A DNA stretch of 64,000 nucleotides from Prosthecochloris marina (lineage in GTDB: Bacteria > Bacteroidota > Chlorobiia > Chlorobiales > Chlorobiaceae), in contig NZ_PDNZ01000003.1 of NCBI RefSeq assembly GCF_003182595.1, forward strand, positions 248,001-312,000. The letters run 5' to 3'. The position numbers and the translations under genes are program-made. Within the stretch, counting starts at the first letter, position 1, and each line of letters begins with the position of its first letter. Positions 38,108 through 47,431 of the stretch are shown here, piece after piece. The notes beneath the pieces are model-generated. The model had not been told where the DNA came from. It saw nothing but the letters and a program-made list of their open reading frames with translations, and made no database searches.

Positions 38108-39532
38108 GTGCACACTCTTGACCTGACTATTATTATTTGCTTCCTTCTGGCCATGGCAGGCTACGGCATATGGCAGGGTCAAAGCAACCAAACAAAAGAT
38201 GACTACTTTCTCGGAGGGCGTAACTTGCCATGGATAGTTGCAATGTTCTCCATCGTAGCTACCGAAACATCGGTACTCACGTTTGTAAGTGTCCCCGGTA
38301 TAGCCTTCCGTGGTGACTGGGCCTTTCTACAGCTTGCACTTGGCTATATTTTCGGCCGAATGCTGGTCAGTGCCGTTCTTCTACCCGTCTATTTCCGTGA
38401 AGGGGTGGACTCCATTTACGAGGTAATCGGCAAACGTTTCGGCCAAAATATGCAGAAACTCGCATCAGTGGTTTTCCTTGTAACCAGAATCCTCGCCGAT
38501 GGTGTGAGGTTTCTTGCTACAGCGGTCGTAGTAGAAGTGATTACCGGATGGCCTCTCAGTGTCTCGGTGCTGATTATCGGTATCGTCACACTGGTCTATA
38601 CGCTTGCCGGCGGTATACGAACAATCGTATGGATCGACAGCATCCAGTTTATCCTCTATCTTTTCGGGGGTATCATGACGATCGTATTCATCACGGCAAA
38701 CCTCTCTGTCGGGTTTCCGGAAGCATTGGTACATCTTGCCAATGAGCAAAAGCTACAAATCATCAACTTCGACTGGCACATTTTTTCGGAACCCTGGGCA
38801 TTTTTCAGTGCTTTTACCGGCGGTATTCTGCTGTCACTCGGTTCACACGGAGTGGATTACATGCTGGTACAGCGCGTTCTTGGTTGCAAAAACCTGAACG
38901 CTGCAAGAAAAGCCATGATCGGAAGCGGTATTTTCGTTTTCCTGCAATTCACGGTATTCCTCCTCGCCGGTTCACTGATCTATCTCTTCATCGGAGATAT
39001 GCAGGTTGAAAAAGACCGGGAGTTTGCGTTCTTCATTGTCAACCACCTTCCTGTCGGGCTTAAAGGCCTGTTGCTGGCGGGGGTTCTTTCAGCCGCGATG
39101 TCCACGCTCAGCTCCTCGATCAACTCCCTCGCCTCATCGACAGTCACCGACCTGCTTGGCGGTAACGCTTCACTGAACCGTTCGAGGCTGATAAGCCTTG
39201 GATGGGCAACAGTGCTTATCGGCATCGCACTGGTTTTTGATGAAAGCGACAATGCCATTATAGTGCTGGGACTCAAAATTGCCTCGTACACCTATGGAGG
39301 ACTGATCGGCTTGTTTCTCCTCTCCGGCAGCAATAGACATTTTCATCCTCTCAGCCTTACCCTCGGCTTTCTTACCGGCATTTTGGCTGTTGTCATAATG
39401 GAATACATGGGAGTTGCGTGGACCTGGTACATCATGTTTTCTGCAACGGTTAACATCACTGCAACATGGACTGTCGACAAAGCCGTGAGACTGTTTACAG
39501 CTACCGACGGATTTCATGGAAAGGCAAAATAA
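38108..39532 (+). CDS. Sodium:solute symporter (SSS family)
   Basis: A 474-residue inner-membrane carrier with about 13 hydrophobic helices. Family marks are DDYFLGGRNLPW near 27, ATETSVLTFVSVPG near 45, LAGGIRTIVWIDSIQF near 160 and SAAMSTLSSSINSLASS near 330. The start appears to be GTG at 38108; the ATG ten bases before is in another frame. Its location after namZ, amgK and murU suggests a sugar such as MurNAc or a peptidoglycan fragment as substrate, but sequence alone does not show it. The 142-base palindrome lies between it and namZ. Confidence 0.9.
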   Translation: MHTLDLTIIICFLLAMAGYGIWQGQSNQTKDDYFLGGRNLPWIVAMFSIVATETSVLTFVSVPGIAFRGDWAFLQLALGYIFGRMLVSAVLLPVYFREGVDSIYEVIGKRFGQNMQKLASVVFLVTRILADGVRFLATAVVVEVITGWPLSVSVLIIGIVTLVYTLAGGIRTIVWIDSIQFILYLFGGIMTIVFITANLSVGFPEALVHLANEQKLQIINFDWHIFSEPWAFFSAFTGGILLSLGSHGVDYMLVQRVLGCKNLNAARKAMIGSGIFVFLQFTVFLLAGSLIYLFIGDMQVEKDREFAFFIVNHLPVGLKGLLLAGVLSAAMSTLSSSINSLASSTVTDLLGGNASLNRSRLISLGWATVLIGIALVFDESDNAIIVLGLKIASYTYGGLIGLFLLSGSNRHFHPLSLTLGFLTGILAVVIMEYMGVAWTWYIMFSATVNITATWTVDKAVRLFTATDGFHGKAK

Positions 39533-39613
39533 AAGCTTTGCTTATCAGTCATTATTTCTCTAATTTCTTGGAAACATATTAATAGAGCATCCAATTTTTA
39601 ACTGGAAACAAGT

Positions 39614-39868
39614 ATGAACAAGAATTCAGGAGCTTTTGTCAACGGGGCGGAAGCATATGGAAGATTCCTTGAAGTTTTCATCGATGGTCACTGGTGGGTT
39701 GTAGGGGATGCGTTGGAAAATATCGGTAAAACCACGAAGAGACTGGGCGCGAATGCATATCCTTACCTCTATGGCAATGCCGGTTCATCAGGACTCAGAG
39801 GATCGTCCCCTGAAGTTTCTGGCTACGCAAAGCCTGAAAAATTCATCGATAAACGCTTCAAAGATTAG
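39614..39868 (+). CDS. csmE: Chlorosome protein CsmE-like (CsmA family)
   Basis: An 84-residue relative of CsmA, the bacteriochlorophyll a baseplate protein of chlorosomes. The N-terminus (MNKNSGAFVNGAEAYGRFLEVF) matches CsmE, and GHWWVVGDALENIGK contains H26, aligned with the histidine proposed to bind bacteriochlorophyll a in CsmA. The C-terminal SLRGSSPEVSGYA-type processing region is present as GLRGSSPEVSGYAKP; CsmA and CsmE are cleaved there to their mature forms. GGAAAC lies nine bases before the ATG. A terminator follows 108 bases downstream. Confidence 0.93.
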   Translation: MNKNSGAFVNGAEAYGRFLEVFIDGHWWVVGDALENIGKTTKRLGANAYPYLYGNAGSSGLRGSSPEVSGYAKPEKFIDKRFKD

Positions 39869-39976
39869 ATTCTGCAGGATGTCATAAAGGGATTAAAGGC
39901 TGCCCAATGGGCGAACAAAGCAGTTTTCCTGTTTTTGCAAACATCCTAATAGAAATTTAGCTGAATACAACAACGC

Positions 39977-40010
39977 AATAAGCCACCGTCACAGGTGGCT
40001 TATTTTTGTT
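39977..40010 (+). terminator. Rho-independent terminator downstream of csmE-like gene
   Basis: An 11-base-pair stem AATAAGCCACC (39977-39987) with GGTGGCTTATT (39994-40004), loop GTCACA, then TTTGTT. The stem has A on the 5' side and T on the 3' side, so it may act in both directions. Confidence 0.85.
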
Positions 40011-40262
40011 GCTGTTTTTTCATTCTTCCAGCCCCTTGCTTTTCATGAGCATTTCGAGTACCACTCACTCCATGATAACGTTAGAAGCAGGAGCTACATC
40101 ACCTGCGGGCACGACGCTGACATTCCTGTTTCCATCCTGAAAGGATAGACACATACCCACAACATCTTTTCAACCTGTTAGAAACCTTTTGGAAAAGAGA
40201 GGAGTTTTATTCGGAGGAGTTTTATCCGCGAAGAGAGTCCCGCCAACCAACCTTTTTCACGC

Positions 40263-43200
40263 ATGCAAGACATCATGTCATCATGGGAACGGCACTGCCT
40301 CGATGGAACCCCCATCTACGTCAGCACCACCACGTCAAACTGGTTTGTCCCCGACAAAGAAGGTGACATGACTCTGCAAGACATGCAGAAAGAAAAAGGC
40401 GTGCTTCCCACGGCAGAGCAACGGTATTTTCTATCACGGCTCCCTGAAAGCAGAACGCAGACCTACCGGGGCCGTGCTGGCATGCTGAATCTCTCGAGCA
40501 TAAGGGAACTGTGGTTTCATGTCACCAATCGCTGCAACATGGCATGCACACACTGCCTGTTTTCATCTTCACCTGGCGATAAGGGAGAATTGTCGCCAGA
40601 AGACATCGCTACCCATGCCGAAGCAGCGTACAGGCTTGGCTGCAGACTTTTCGCGCTGACTGGCGGGGAACCGTTTGTTCATCCCGACATCGACAGCATC
40701 ATTATAAACCTGCTTTCTCATGAAAATGCTCATGTTGTAGTACTCACCAATGGGGTTTCGATCCGCCGTCATATTGAACGCATACCATCTTCCCTGCTTG
40801 AACGTCTGCATCTTCAAATCAGTCTCGATGGAATGGAGACAAACCATGACCGCCTTCGCGGTAGAGGAGCCTTTGCACGACTTGGTGAAACTCTCGACTG
40901 GCTTAAAGAGCGATCCGTGCCGTACACGCTTTCCATGTGCGTCACCAGGCAGAATATTATGGATATGACCGATTTTGTCGAATATGCAGCAGAAGCCGGT
41001 GCTGGAAATATCCATTTCATGTGGTATTTCGTCCGTGGCAGAGGAAAAGGAGAAGGCTTCATCGACCCTGACACTATTTTTGATAACCTGAAAAAAGCCG
41101 TGCAAAAGGCGGAATCACTCGATCTACGAATAGACAACATCGAATCACTCAAAACCCGCATTTTCGCTCCTCCCGGCACCATTCACGACGGCAGTACAGC
41201 CGGCTGGGAATCAATGGCTGTAGGCCCGGACAACAAACTGTACCCTTCAGCTGCGCTTATAGGTGTTCCTGAACTTGCAACACCACTTGACAAAGGCCTG
41301 TCCGATGCCTGGCAAAAAAGCCAGATCCTTGAAAAAGTCCGCCATGCATCGATCGTCGACAAGCTTTCCCCGATGCGCTACATCCTTGGGGGAGGAGATA
41401 TTGATCACAGCTATATCCATGGTAGAACCTTTTCGGGCAACGACCCTTATCTTCCACTCCATGAAAAAACCGCTCTCTGGCTTATCACCCGAATGGTTCC
41501 TGCAGGAAATACCCGGCAAAAAAAACCATCCATCCGGCTCCAGATGGGAGAAATCCTTGAAAGTTGCGGCGCTCATGGAAATATAGCGCTGGTTCACTCG
41601 AACTGCTTGCTTGCCGCGGCATCGGAAAACAGTCTCACTTCGATTCAGGAATTCTACAAGGATGCCGTAGGTGACGCAAATCCGGATATACTCAACCCTG
41701 TCGGTTATGATACCGGGCTTGTCAGCCATATCCCACCGGAGTACCGCTTCCGCGGCTACGGTTGCGGCAGTCCGGTCATCGATGCAGGAATTTCAGAAGG
41801 AGAAACCGTTGTAGACCTCGGGTGCGGGAGCGGTGTTGAATGCTTTATCGCTGCACGATTGGCTGGAAAAAAGGGGTCGGTAACAGGTATCGACATGCTG
41901 GACCCCATGCTTGATTTGGCAAAAAAAGCGCAAAAACAAGTCAGCGCCAACCTCGGTTACAACACCCTCGGATTCCGCAAAGGCTACCTCGAAGACCTTC
42001 CGATGGAAACGGCTTCTGCCGATGTCGTTCTTTCCAATTGCGTCATGAACCTTTCGGTGAACAAACGTCGTTCCTACTCGGAGATCTTCCGGATACTCCG
42101 TCCCGGAGGCAGGCTGGTTATTTCGGATGTTGTCTGTGAAACGGAGCCCGATGCCTCAATACGCAACGACGAAACCCTGCGGGGGGAGTGTATCGCCGGA
42201 GCACTGACGGAATCACATCTGATGGGACTTCTCGAGGAAACCGGTTTTGAACAGATACACCTCATAAAACGCTTCCCTTACCGGGTCGTTCGGAAACATT
42301 CTTTTTTTTCACTGACCTACAGCGCGTGTAAACCACCTGCCCCGGAAACCGTTCAAGCCATGTACCGGGGGCCGCTTCCTGAAATCCGTACTGAAAACAA
42401 CACCCTCATGCCGAGAGGCAAAAAAGTAACTATCGATCGGCATCAGGCAGAAGCGCTTGGGGAAACCGTATTCGTATTCGACAATAACGGGTACGTCACC
42501 AATATAGAGGCGGAAAACTGCTGTTCATGCTATACAGCACCCGAAGAGCACAGCGGTAACGGTACAGCTGCATCATCGAACAGCACAGCAGCAATCAAAC
42601 ATTCCGCCGACTGTATGGTTTGCGGCTCTTCTCTCCAGTACGCCGATAAGGAAGAACAACAGGTATGCACATACTGCGGGCAGCTGTTCCAGTCTGCAGT
42701 CAGCTGCACCGAAGGACATTATGTCTGTGATGCCTGCCATGCAGAAGATGCGCTTGACGTCATCACTCACCTCTGTCTCACCTCGAAGGAAACCGATATG
42801 CTCCGCCTTTTCGAACAGATAAGATGCCACCCAGCCATTCCGGTTCACGGTCCAGAGCACCATGCAATGGTGCCGGGCATCATACTTTCGACATATCGTA
42901 ATCTCGGGGGAAATATTCTCGATATGAATATCTCGAGCGGTATCAGCCGGGGTAAAACCATAGCAGGCGGATCATGCGGTTTTATGGGCATATGCGGCGC
43001 CGCTACAGGAATCGGAATCGCATTCAGCATCATGTTACAAGCCAATCCCGTAAAACCGGAACAGAGAAAAACCGTCCAACAGGTAACTGCTGCCGTGCTT
43101 GAAGAAATCGCACGGCTTGAAGCTGCACGCTGTTGTCAGCGGGACTGTTGGATTGCGATCAAAAAAGCGGCAGAACTTTCTGTGCACCTGCTGGATATAC

Positions 43201-43304
43201 CGCTGATGGCATCCTATACGATACCCTGTAACCAGCAGCATCTCAACAATGAATGTTTCGGAAAAGCATGCCCGATCATTTCTCAACAACAAACTTTCGC
43301 CTGA
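40263..43304 (+). CDS. Radical SAM / ArsM-like methyltransferase / cysteine-rich domain fusion
   Basis: A 1013-residue three-part enzyme. (1) Radical SAM domain, about 80-330, with the cluster cysteines C91, C95, C98 in NRCNMACTHC and the glycine motif TGGEPFVHPDI. (2) Class I methyltransferase, about 480-720, very like arsenite methyltransferase ArsM: RGYGCGSPV, VDLGCGSG at 517-524, SNCVMNLS and ECIAGALTE keep the ArsM cysteines. (3) C-terminal part, about 780-1013, with CMVCGSSL, CTYCGQ, CDACHAED and GGSCGFMGICGAATGIG, resembling DUF5714. Clusters or zinc are likely in part 3. Substrate unknown; arsenic or selenium methyl chemistry is a guess. No arsenic resistance genes are near except an ArsA-like ATPase 4.5 kb on. 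Confidence 0.85.
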   Translation: MQDIMSSWERHCLDGTPIYVSTTTSNWFVPDKEGDMTLQDMQKEKGVLPTAEQRYFLSRLPESRTQTYRGRAGMLNLSSIRELWFHVTNRCNMACTHCLFSSSPGDKGELSPEDIATHAEAAYRLGCRLFALTGGEPFVHPDIDSIIINLLSHENAHVVVLTNGVSIRRHIERIPSSLLERLHLQISLDGMETNHDRLRGRGAFARLGETLDWLKERSVPYTLSMCVTRQNIMDMTDFVEYAAEAGAGNIHFMWYFVRGRGKGEGFIDPDTIFDNLKKAVQKAESLDLRIDNIESLKTRIFAPPGTIHDGSTAGWESMAVGPDNKLYPSAALIGVPELATPLDKGLSDAWQKSQILEKVRHASIVDKLSPMRYILGGGDIDHSYIHGRTFSGNDPYLPLHEKTALWLITRMVPAGNTRQKKPSIRLQMGEILESCGAHGNIALVHSNCLLAAASENSLTSIQEFYKDAVGDANPDILNPVGYDTGLVSHIPPEYRFRGYGCGSPVIDAGISEGETVVDLGCGSGVECFIAARLAGKKGSVTGIDMLDPMLDLAKKAQKQVSANLGYNTLGFRKGYLEDLPMETASADVVLSNCVMNLSVNKRRSYSEIFRILRPGGRLVISDVVCETEPDASIRNDETLRGECIAGALTESHLMGLLEETGFEQIHLIKRFPYRVVRKHSFFSLTYSACKPPAPETVQAMYRGPLPEIRTENNTLMPRGKKVTIDRHQAEALGETVFVFDNNGYVTNIEAENCCSCYTAPEEHSGNGTAASSNSTAAIKHSADCMVCGSSLQYADKEEQQVCTYCGQLFQSAVSCTEGHYVCDACHAEDALDVITHLCLTSKETDMLRLFEQIRCHPAIPVHGPEHHAMVPGIILSTYRNLGGNILDMNISSGISRGKTIAGGSCGFMGICGAATGIGIAFSIMLQANPVKPEQRKTVQQVTAAVLEEIARLEAARCCQRDCWIAIKKAAELSVHLLDIPLMASYTIPCNQQHLNNECFGKACPIISQQQTFA

Positions 43305-43395
43305 AACCGCACACACCTCTTGCGGCTTCTGTCGCCTTGCTGATCATATCCTGCATCCGGCAGGTTTCAGACGGCAGGCTTGATTGGTGATGTAG

Positions 43396-43650
43396 ATTTC
43401 CCTGGGCCTATCGACACATTCTACAGACAGGCAGAGCTTCTTTCAGGGGGGCAGTTATCGGGTCACACTGCCGCCAGCCCGCCAGCGCTGGCTTGTGGGT
43501 TTCAGCAGAACAGCCCTGCACCGGTATGAACTTGTTGCTGACTCAACGACACTTTCGAGTCTCCGACAAACTGCATCTTTCCTGCATCAACACGGCCTTG
43601 CTGATGAAATGTCCGATTTCACCTCACGTGTGCATAACCGCTTACCTTAA
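43396..43650 (+). pseudogene. Coding-like remnant without a start codon
   Basis: Between the fusion gene and the SDR gene one frame stays open for 84 codons after a TAG at 43393 and reads like a real C-terminus: RQSFFQGGSYRVTLPPARQR, then RTALHRYELVADS and LADEMSDFTSRVHNRLP, ending at TAA 43650. It has no ATG, GTG or TTG near its beginning; the first codon after the stop is ATT. It may be the tail of a decayed gene. I do not recognise the family. Confidence 0.35.
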
Positions 43651-43655
43651 GAAAA

Positions 43656-43721
43656 GAATGCAGACAGCTTCTATCAATCTTTTCAGCTGAACCTGCGCAT
43701 ATTTTTCTGCTGTCTGCATTC
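43656..43721. repeat. 13-base inverted repeat with 40-base loop
   Basis: GAATGCAGACAGC (43656-43668) is perfectly complementary to GCTGTCTGCATTC (43709-43721). It lies just past the stop codon of the SDR-like gene on the minus strand and may end its transcript as a large hairpin, though no T-tract follows. Confidence 0.6.
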
Positions 43722-43727
43722 ACGATG

Positions 43728-44429
43728 CTAACTTGCCAACCTGTCATAATACTTCTCGAGGCTGTCCTGACGGTGCTCGTCCTCTCCCTCCATGATAACC
43801 TCGAAAGTCTTGTTCCTTGCTTTTTCGGTCCATAAGGAGACAACCAGCATTTCTGCTACGTCGGAACGGTTCATCCAGCCACTCCACAACTTATCCCCCT
43901 GCTCGACATGCAGGTCATGCATCAGGGGTTCGCCATCTCTCAACCCTCCGGGACGAACAACCGTATAGGAACGGCCTTCCTTACCGAAAACATCTCTCAG
44001 ATGCTCTTCAGCCTGAAATTTCTTGCTGAGAACTCCCGCAAAAAGATTGAGAGGATGATACCACCGCGTTACCGCCATTGAACTGACAAGCCCGAAATGC
44101 TTTACACCAGCCAGTGCAGCCTTGTCAACCAGTCTTATGACACCATCCCTGTCAACTTCTCCCGGGGATGCCTCTCCAAAAACCTCGCTCGATCCAAGAG
44201 CCGAAATAACACCTGTGCACCCCTCAACAGCTTTGGCAACATCGTCATCATTTTGGATCTTGCCTTCGACAACGTCAACGTCACCAAGCGCTTTTGCCTT
44301 CTCAAGAGAACGAGCAAGAACTCTTACCGGTATGCCGTAATGCTGCAGACGGGACACAACCCACCGTCCGGTTTTGCCAGTGGCACCTGCCACCAGAACT
44401 TTTCCCTTGTATTTCGCAGTATCTGTCAT
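43728..44429 (-). CDS. NAD(P)-binding SDR-like oxidoreductase
   Basis: A 233-residue protein of the atypical short-chain dehydrogenase/NmrA type. The Rossmann motif is VLVAGATGKTGRWVV near residue 10, followed by the basic RVLARS that favours NADP, and TVVRPGGLRDGEPL near 155. The classic YxxxK catalytic pair is not evident, as in YwnB or YtfG-like proteins. GGGAGG five bases before the ATG at 44429 supports the start. It stands alone, and the substrate is unknown. Confidence 0.85.
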   Translation of the reverse strand: MTDTAKYKGKVLVAGATGKTGRWVVSRLQHYGIPVRVLARSLEKAKALGDVDVVEGKIQNDDDVAKAVEGCTGVISALGSSEVFGEASPGEVDRDGVIRLVDKAALAGVKHFGLVSSMAVTRWYHPLNLFAGVLSKKFQAEEHLRDVFGKEGRSYTVVRPGGLRDGEPLMHDLHVEQGDKLWSGWMNRSDVAEMLVVSLWTEKARNKTFEVIMEGEDEHRQDSLEKYYDRLAS

Positions 44430-44903
44430 GATTACCTCCCAATATGGGCGTTACCTTTTAACCGTTAAACTATATAGTTGTAACATACCCATAACGCATT
44501 TCGTTTCGATAGGTGTTTTCCTTGATATTTTTTTCCGTCAATTATGATTCCTCTTCAAATTTTGCTTTTTTTCCCGTCATGCAAGCGTTGGCACGGAGAA
44601 GAAAGGTACGCAGAGAAAAATCTGCTATTGAGCAAAAATGGAGGCTGTCTTAAACGATAATCGACAATGATTGCAACCAACACAGTCGTCATGGAAGAGT
44701 CATGCTGTCTTCTGAAATGACAACAACGAGGAATAGCTGAGCTATTCGCCTGCTTAACATACGCGGGAGCTGTCCTTTTGAGAGAGCCTCCGAACCTATA
44801 GAAGTCATCAGCTTTTTCATCACATGCTATTTGTACGTTTACCTATAAAGCCACCAGATGAACAAGCATCAATGCTTTTTTAACGTTTGAATTTTGATCT
44901 TCC
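44430..44903. other. 474-base intergenic region
   Basis: No convincing gene on either strand. The only structure I see is a short exact palindrome, GAATAGCT and AGCTATTC around one base, at 44731-44747, and a weak hairpin near AGCATCAATGCT at 44866. The region should hold promoters for the SDR gene (minus) and the EamA gene (plus). Confidence 0.5.
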
Positions 44904-45725
44904 ATGAGCGTTATCCTGATGCTCATAGCCTCAGCCTGCTTCGCCACAATGGCGGCAATGATCAAAGGAATCGGATTCTCGCTGCCGATCCCGGAAATCA
45001 TTTTTTTCAGGAGCATTTTGCCTCTCCCTTTTTTTCTGGGCGCACTGTGGCTGCAGAAAAAAAAACTGGTCGTAACCGCATGGAAAACTCTTCTTTTACG
45101 GGCTATCTTCGGCTTCCTTGCGATCACCGGCTTTTATTATACGCTGGCGCACATACCTCTTGCCATAAGTGTTTTCCTCGGAAAAACTCAGCCGCTTATT
45201 CTTGCCGTTCTTGCTCCCTGGGTTGTTGGAGAAAAAACAAGCCGTTCCGTCTGGTTCGCGATAGGAACAGGCCTTGCCGGTATTGTGCTTATTCTGGACC
45301 CTTCTTTGGGGTGGACCGCTGCAGCCTGGGCCAGTATAGGAGCTGCAACGGCGTCAGCAATAGCCCACCTGCTGGTCCGCAAGCTGAATCGTACAGATGA
45401 TCCGGTAACGATCGTCACAAACTTCTTTATCGTTACCGCACTTCTTAGCTCCTTATGGATGGGACCATCATTCATCATGCCCGATCGTGCTCAATGGCTG
45501 CTCCTGGGAGGTGTCGCGCTTTTTTCGACAATCGGTCAGTATTTGATGACGCTTGCCTACAGAATGGATTACGCTCCGGTCGTCGCGGCAGCAAGTTATG
45601 CATCAATTGTTTTCTCCGTTCTTTACGGCTACTTTTTCTGGAACGAAGTCCCACCTGTATCTGCGTGGGCCGGAGGTTTCCTCATTCTTGCAGGCTCGTT
45701 TATTTTGTTGCGGTCAAGGATCTGA
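44904..45725 (+). CDS. EamA/DMT-family transporter
   Basis: An inner-membrane protein of 273 residues with ten hydrophobic helices in two EamA repeats (about 1-125 and 135-270). FFRSILPLPFFLGAL and the end of repeat two, YFFWNEVPPVSAWAGGFLILAG, match the family. Members export amino acids, nucleosides or other metabolites, and the substrate cannot be told here. It stands alone. Confidence 0.9.
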   Translation: MSVILMLIASACFATMAAMIKGIGFSLPIPEIIFFRSILPLPFFLGALWLQKKKLVVTAWKTLLLRAIFGFLAITGFYYTLAHIPLAISVFLGKTQPLILAVLAPWVVGEKTSRSVWFAIGTGLAGIVLILDPSLGWTAAAWASIGAATASAIAHLLVRKLNRTDDPVTIVTNFFIVTALLSSLWMGPSFIMPDRAQWLLLGGVALFSTIGQYLMTLAYRMDYAPVVAAASYASIVFSVLYGYFFWNEVPPVSAWAGGFLILAGSFILLRSRI

Positions 45726-45801
45726 TTGTTCCAATCAGACCCCGCGGTTACCTATATTATAAACAGTACCTTTTGTTCAAAAATGTTTTAACGATGTTCT
45801 C

Positions 45802-47133
45802 ATGAAAAAAACCCTGATTTTTTCGGCTTTGCTTCTCATATTACAGGGCAGTCTGGCCTGCACGTCAGCCTTCGGATATGATTCCTCACTGCTTAAAGAG
45901 CTTTTTTCAGATATCGATGCATGGAACTCCATGCGCGCCGCAAACCCGTCAAAAGTAATAAGCCTCGACAAAGCCAACCTGGATGATGCCGTTCTCAATA
46001 ACGCCGATCTCAGCAATGCGAGCATGGCAAGAGCACAGCTTAACGGAGCAAATATCAATGGTGCAAATTTCAGCAATACCAACCTGATGCTCGCCAAATT
46101 TAAACGGGCAAACCTCAAGGATGCCAACTTCGATGGTGCGAACCTTTCAGGAGCAGATTTCAAAAACTCGTATGCTATAGGAGCTGACTTTAACGGCGCG
46201 AACCTGACAGGAACAGATTTCCGTTTTGCAAACCTCGAGGGGGTAAACCTGACAGGAACAGATCTTGAAAACAGCCAATTTTTCGACGCCAACCTGAGCC
46301 GCGCCGACCTCAGAGGAGCAAACCTGACAGGCTCTAAGCTATTCAGACAGGCTCAACTGAATGGAGCCATGATTTCAAACAATACGATCCTTCCGTCAGG
46401 TAAGCGAGCAACCTCTCTTTGGGCCTCCTTAAATGGAGCGAAATACGTCGAGGAAGCCGAGAAAGAACCTGTTGTCATGCAATCCGAACCGCTTCGGGCC
46501 GATACAACACCCGCCAGTTCGACGACAATCCACGAATTCGAATCCGAAAACATTGCAAAACCAGCTGAAGCACTCCAGCTACAGGATGTAACAGCCTGGA
46601 ACACCCTGCGAAAAAAGAATCCCGAGATTAAACCGGACCTGCAAGAGGAAAATCTCGACGATGCCGGCCTGGAAGGTGCGGACTTGAAAGAAGTGACGAT
46701 GACGAGCTCAACCATGAATGGCGCTAAACTTGATCATGCAGACTTTTCAGGATCGGATCTTGTCAACACTTCATGGAAAAGAGCAAGTCTGCAAGAAGCG
46801 GTATTCCGGAATGCAAACCTGCAAGGATCGAATTTCGAACGAGCTTTTATGAAAAATACCGATCTGAGCCAGGCAAACCTCAGTGGTGCGGAACTCTACG
46901 GTGCCAGACTTTATGGCGCACAGCTGAACAATGCCAATCTTTCAAACACGAATCTCTACGACGTAGACTTTACCAATGCCGATCTTAGAGGGGCAAACCT
47001 AACCGGAGCTAAACTCATCTATACCATTTTCGATAAGGCGCTGATTTCAGCAGCAACAATAACTCCTACAGGAGAAAAAGCAACCCCTGGCTGGGCATCA
47101 CGAAAGGGAGCAAGGTTTGTTCGCAAAGAGTAA
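45802..47133 (+). CDS. Exported pentapeptide-repeat protein, duplicated module
   Basis: A 443-residue protein with a signal peptide (about 1-28, cleavage near TSAFGYDS) and two long blocks of A(D/N)LxX pentapeptides forming right-handed quadrilateral beta-helices. Each block is framed alike: an opening AWNSMRAANP or AWNTLRKKNP, then N-L-D-D-A, and a closing ISNNTILPSGKRAT or ISAATITPTGEKAT followed by WAS and GA. The protein thus arose by duplication of a module of about 190 residues, joined by a linker (about 225-265). Function unknown; such helices often bind proteins. Confidence 0.9.
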   Translation: MKKTLIFSALLLILQGSLACTSAFGYDSSLLKELFSDIDAWNSMRAANPSKVISLDKANLDDAVLNNADLSNASMARAQLNGANINGANFSNTNLMLAKFKRANLKDANFDGANLSGADFKNSYAIGADFNGANLTGTDFRFANLEGVNLTGTDLENSQFFDANLSRADLRGANLTGSKLFRQAQLNGAMISNNTILPSGKRATSLWASLNGAKYVEEAEKEPVVMQSEPLRADTTPASSTTIHEFESENIAKPAEALQLQDVTAWNTLRKKNPEIKPDLQEENLDDAGLEGADLKEVTMTSSTMNGAKLDHADFSGSDLVNTSWKRASLQEAVFRNANLQGSNFERAFMKNTDLSQANLSGAELYGARLYGAQLNNANLSNTNLYDVDFTNADLRGANLTGAKLIYTIFDKALISAATITPTGEKATPGWASRKGARFVRKE

Positions 47134-47173
47134 GAGAAATTATTGAAGCAATAACATCATAATCTGAATAACT

Positions 47174-47407
47174 ATGGCAAATATACTTGTTGCAAGTTAC
47201 TACAGCAGATGGGATATGAACGAGCATAAAGGAAGAATCGCTCTTTACGATTCCAGCAATCAGCTCATTGAAAACAGGGTTTTCAAGGATGCATCCGAGT
47301 TTCAGGTTGTCGTCAGCATGCTCCGAAACGAAAAACCATTGTGGTTCGACACAGAGGTGCACCACCTGAAAACAGGCTCAGAACCTGTAGGTGAAGGTGA
47401 AGATTAA
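47174..47407 (+). CDS. Conserved-looking small protein of unknown function
   Basis: A 77-residue soluble protein, MANILVASYYSRWDMNEH onward, with an acidic end (EPVGEGED). It follows the pentapeptide gene by 40 bases. Two Trp and three Tyr suggest a folded domain. No family is recognised. Its 3' end is 24 bases from the convergent 95-residue gene. Confidence 0.65.
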   Translation: MANILVASYYSRWDMNEHKGRIALYDSSNQLIENRVFKDASEFQVVVSMLRNEKPLWFDTEVHHLKTGSEPVGEGED

Positions 47408-47431
47408 GCGGAATACAGGCAAAAGAGTCTT

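Noticed and set aside
40011..40262. Riboswitch before the radical SAM fusion gene
   Set aside because: I looked for conserved cobalamin, SAM or molybdopterin elements and found none; only a short duplicated GGAGTTTTAT word near 40201-40230.
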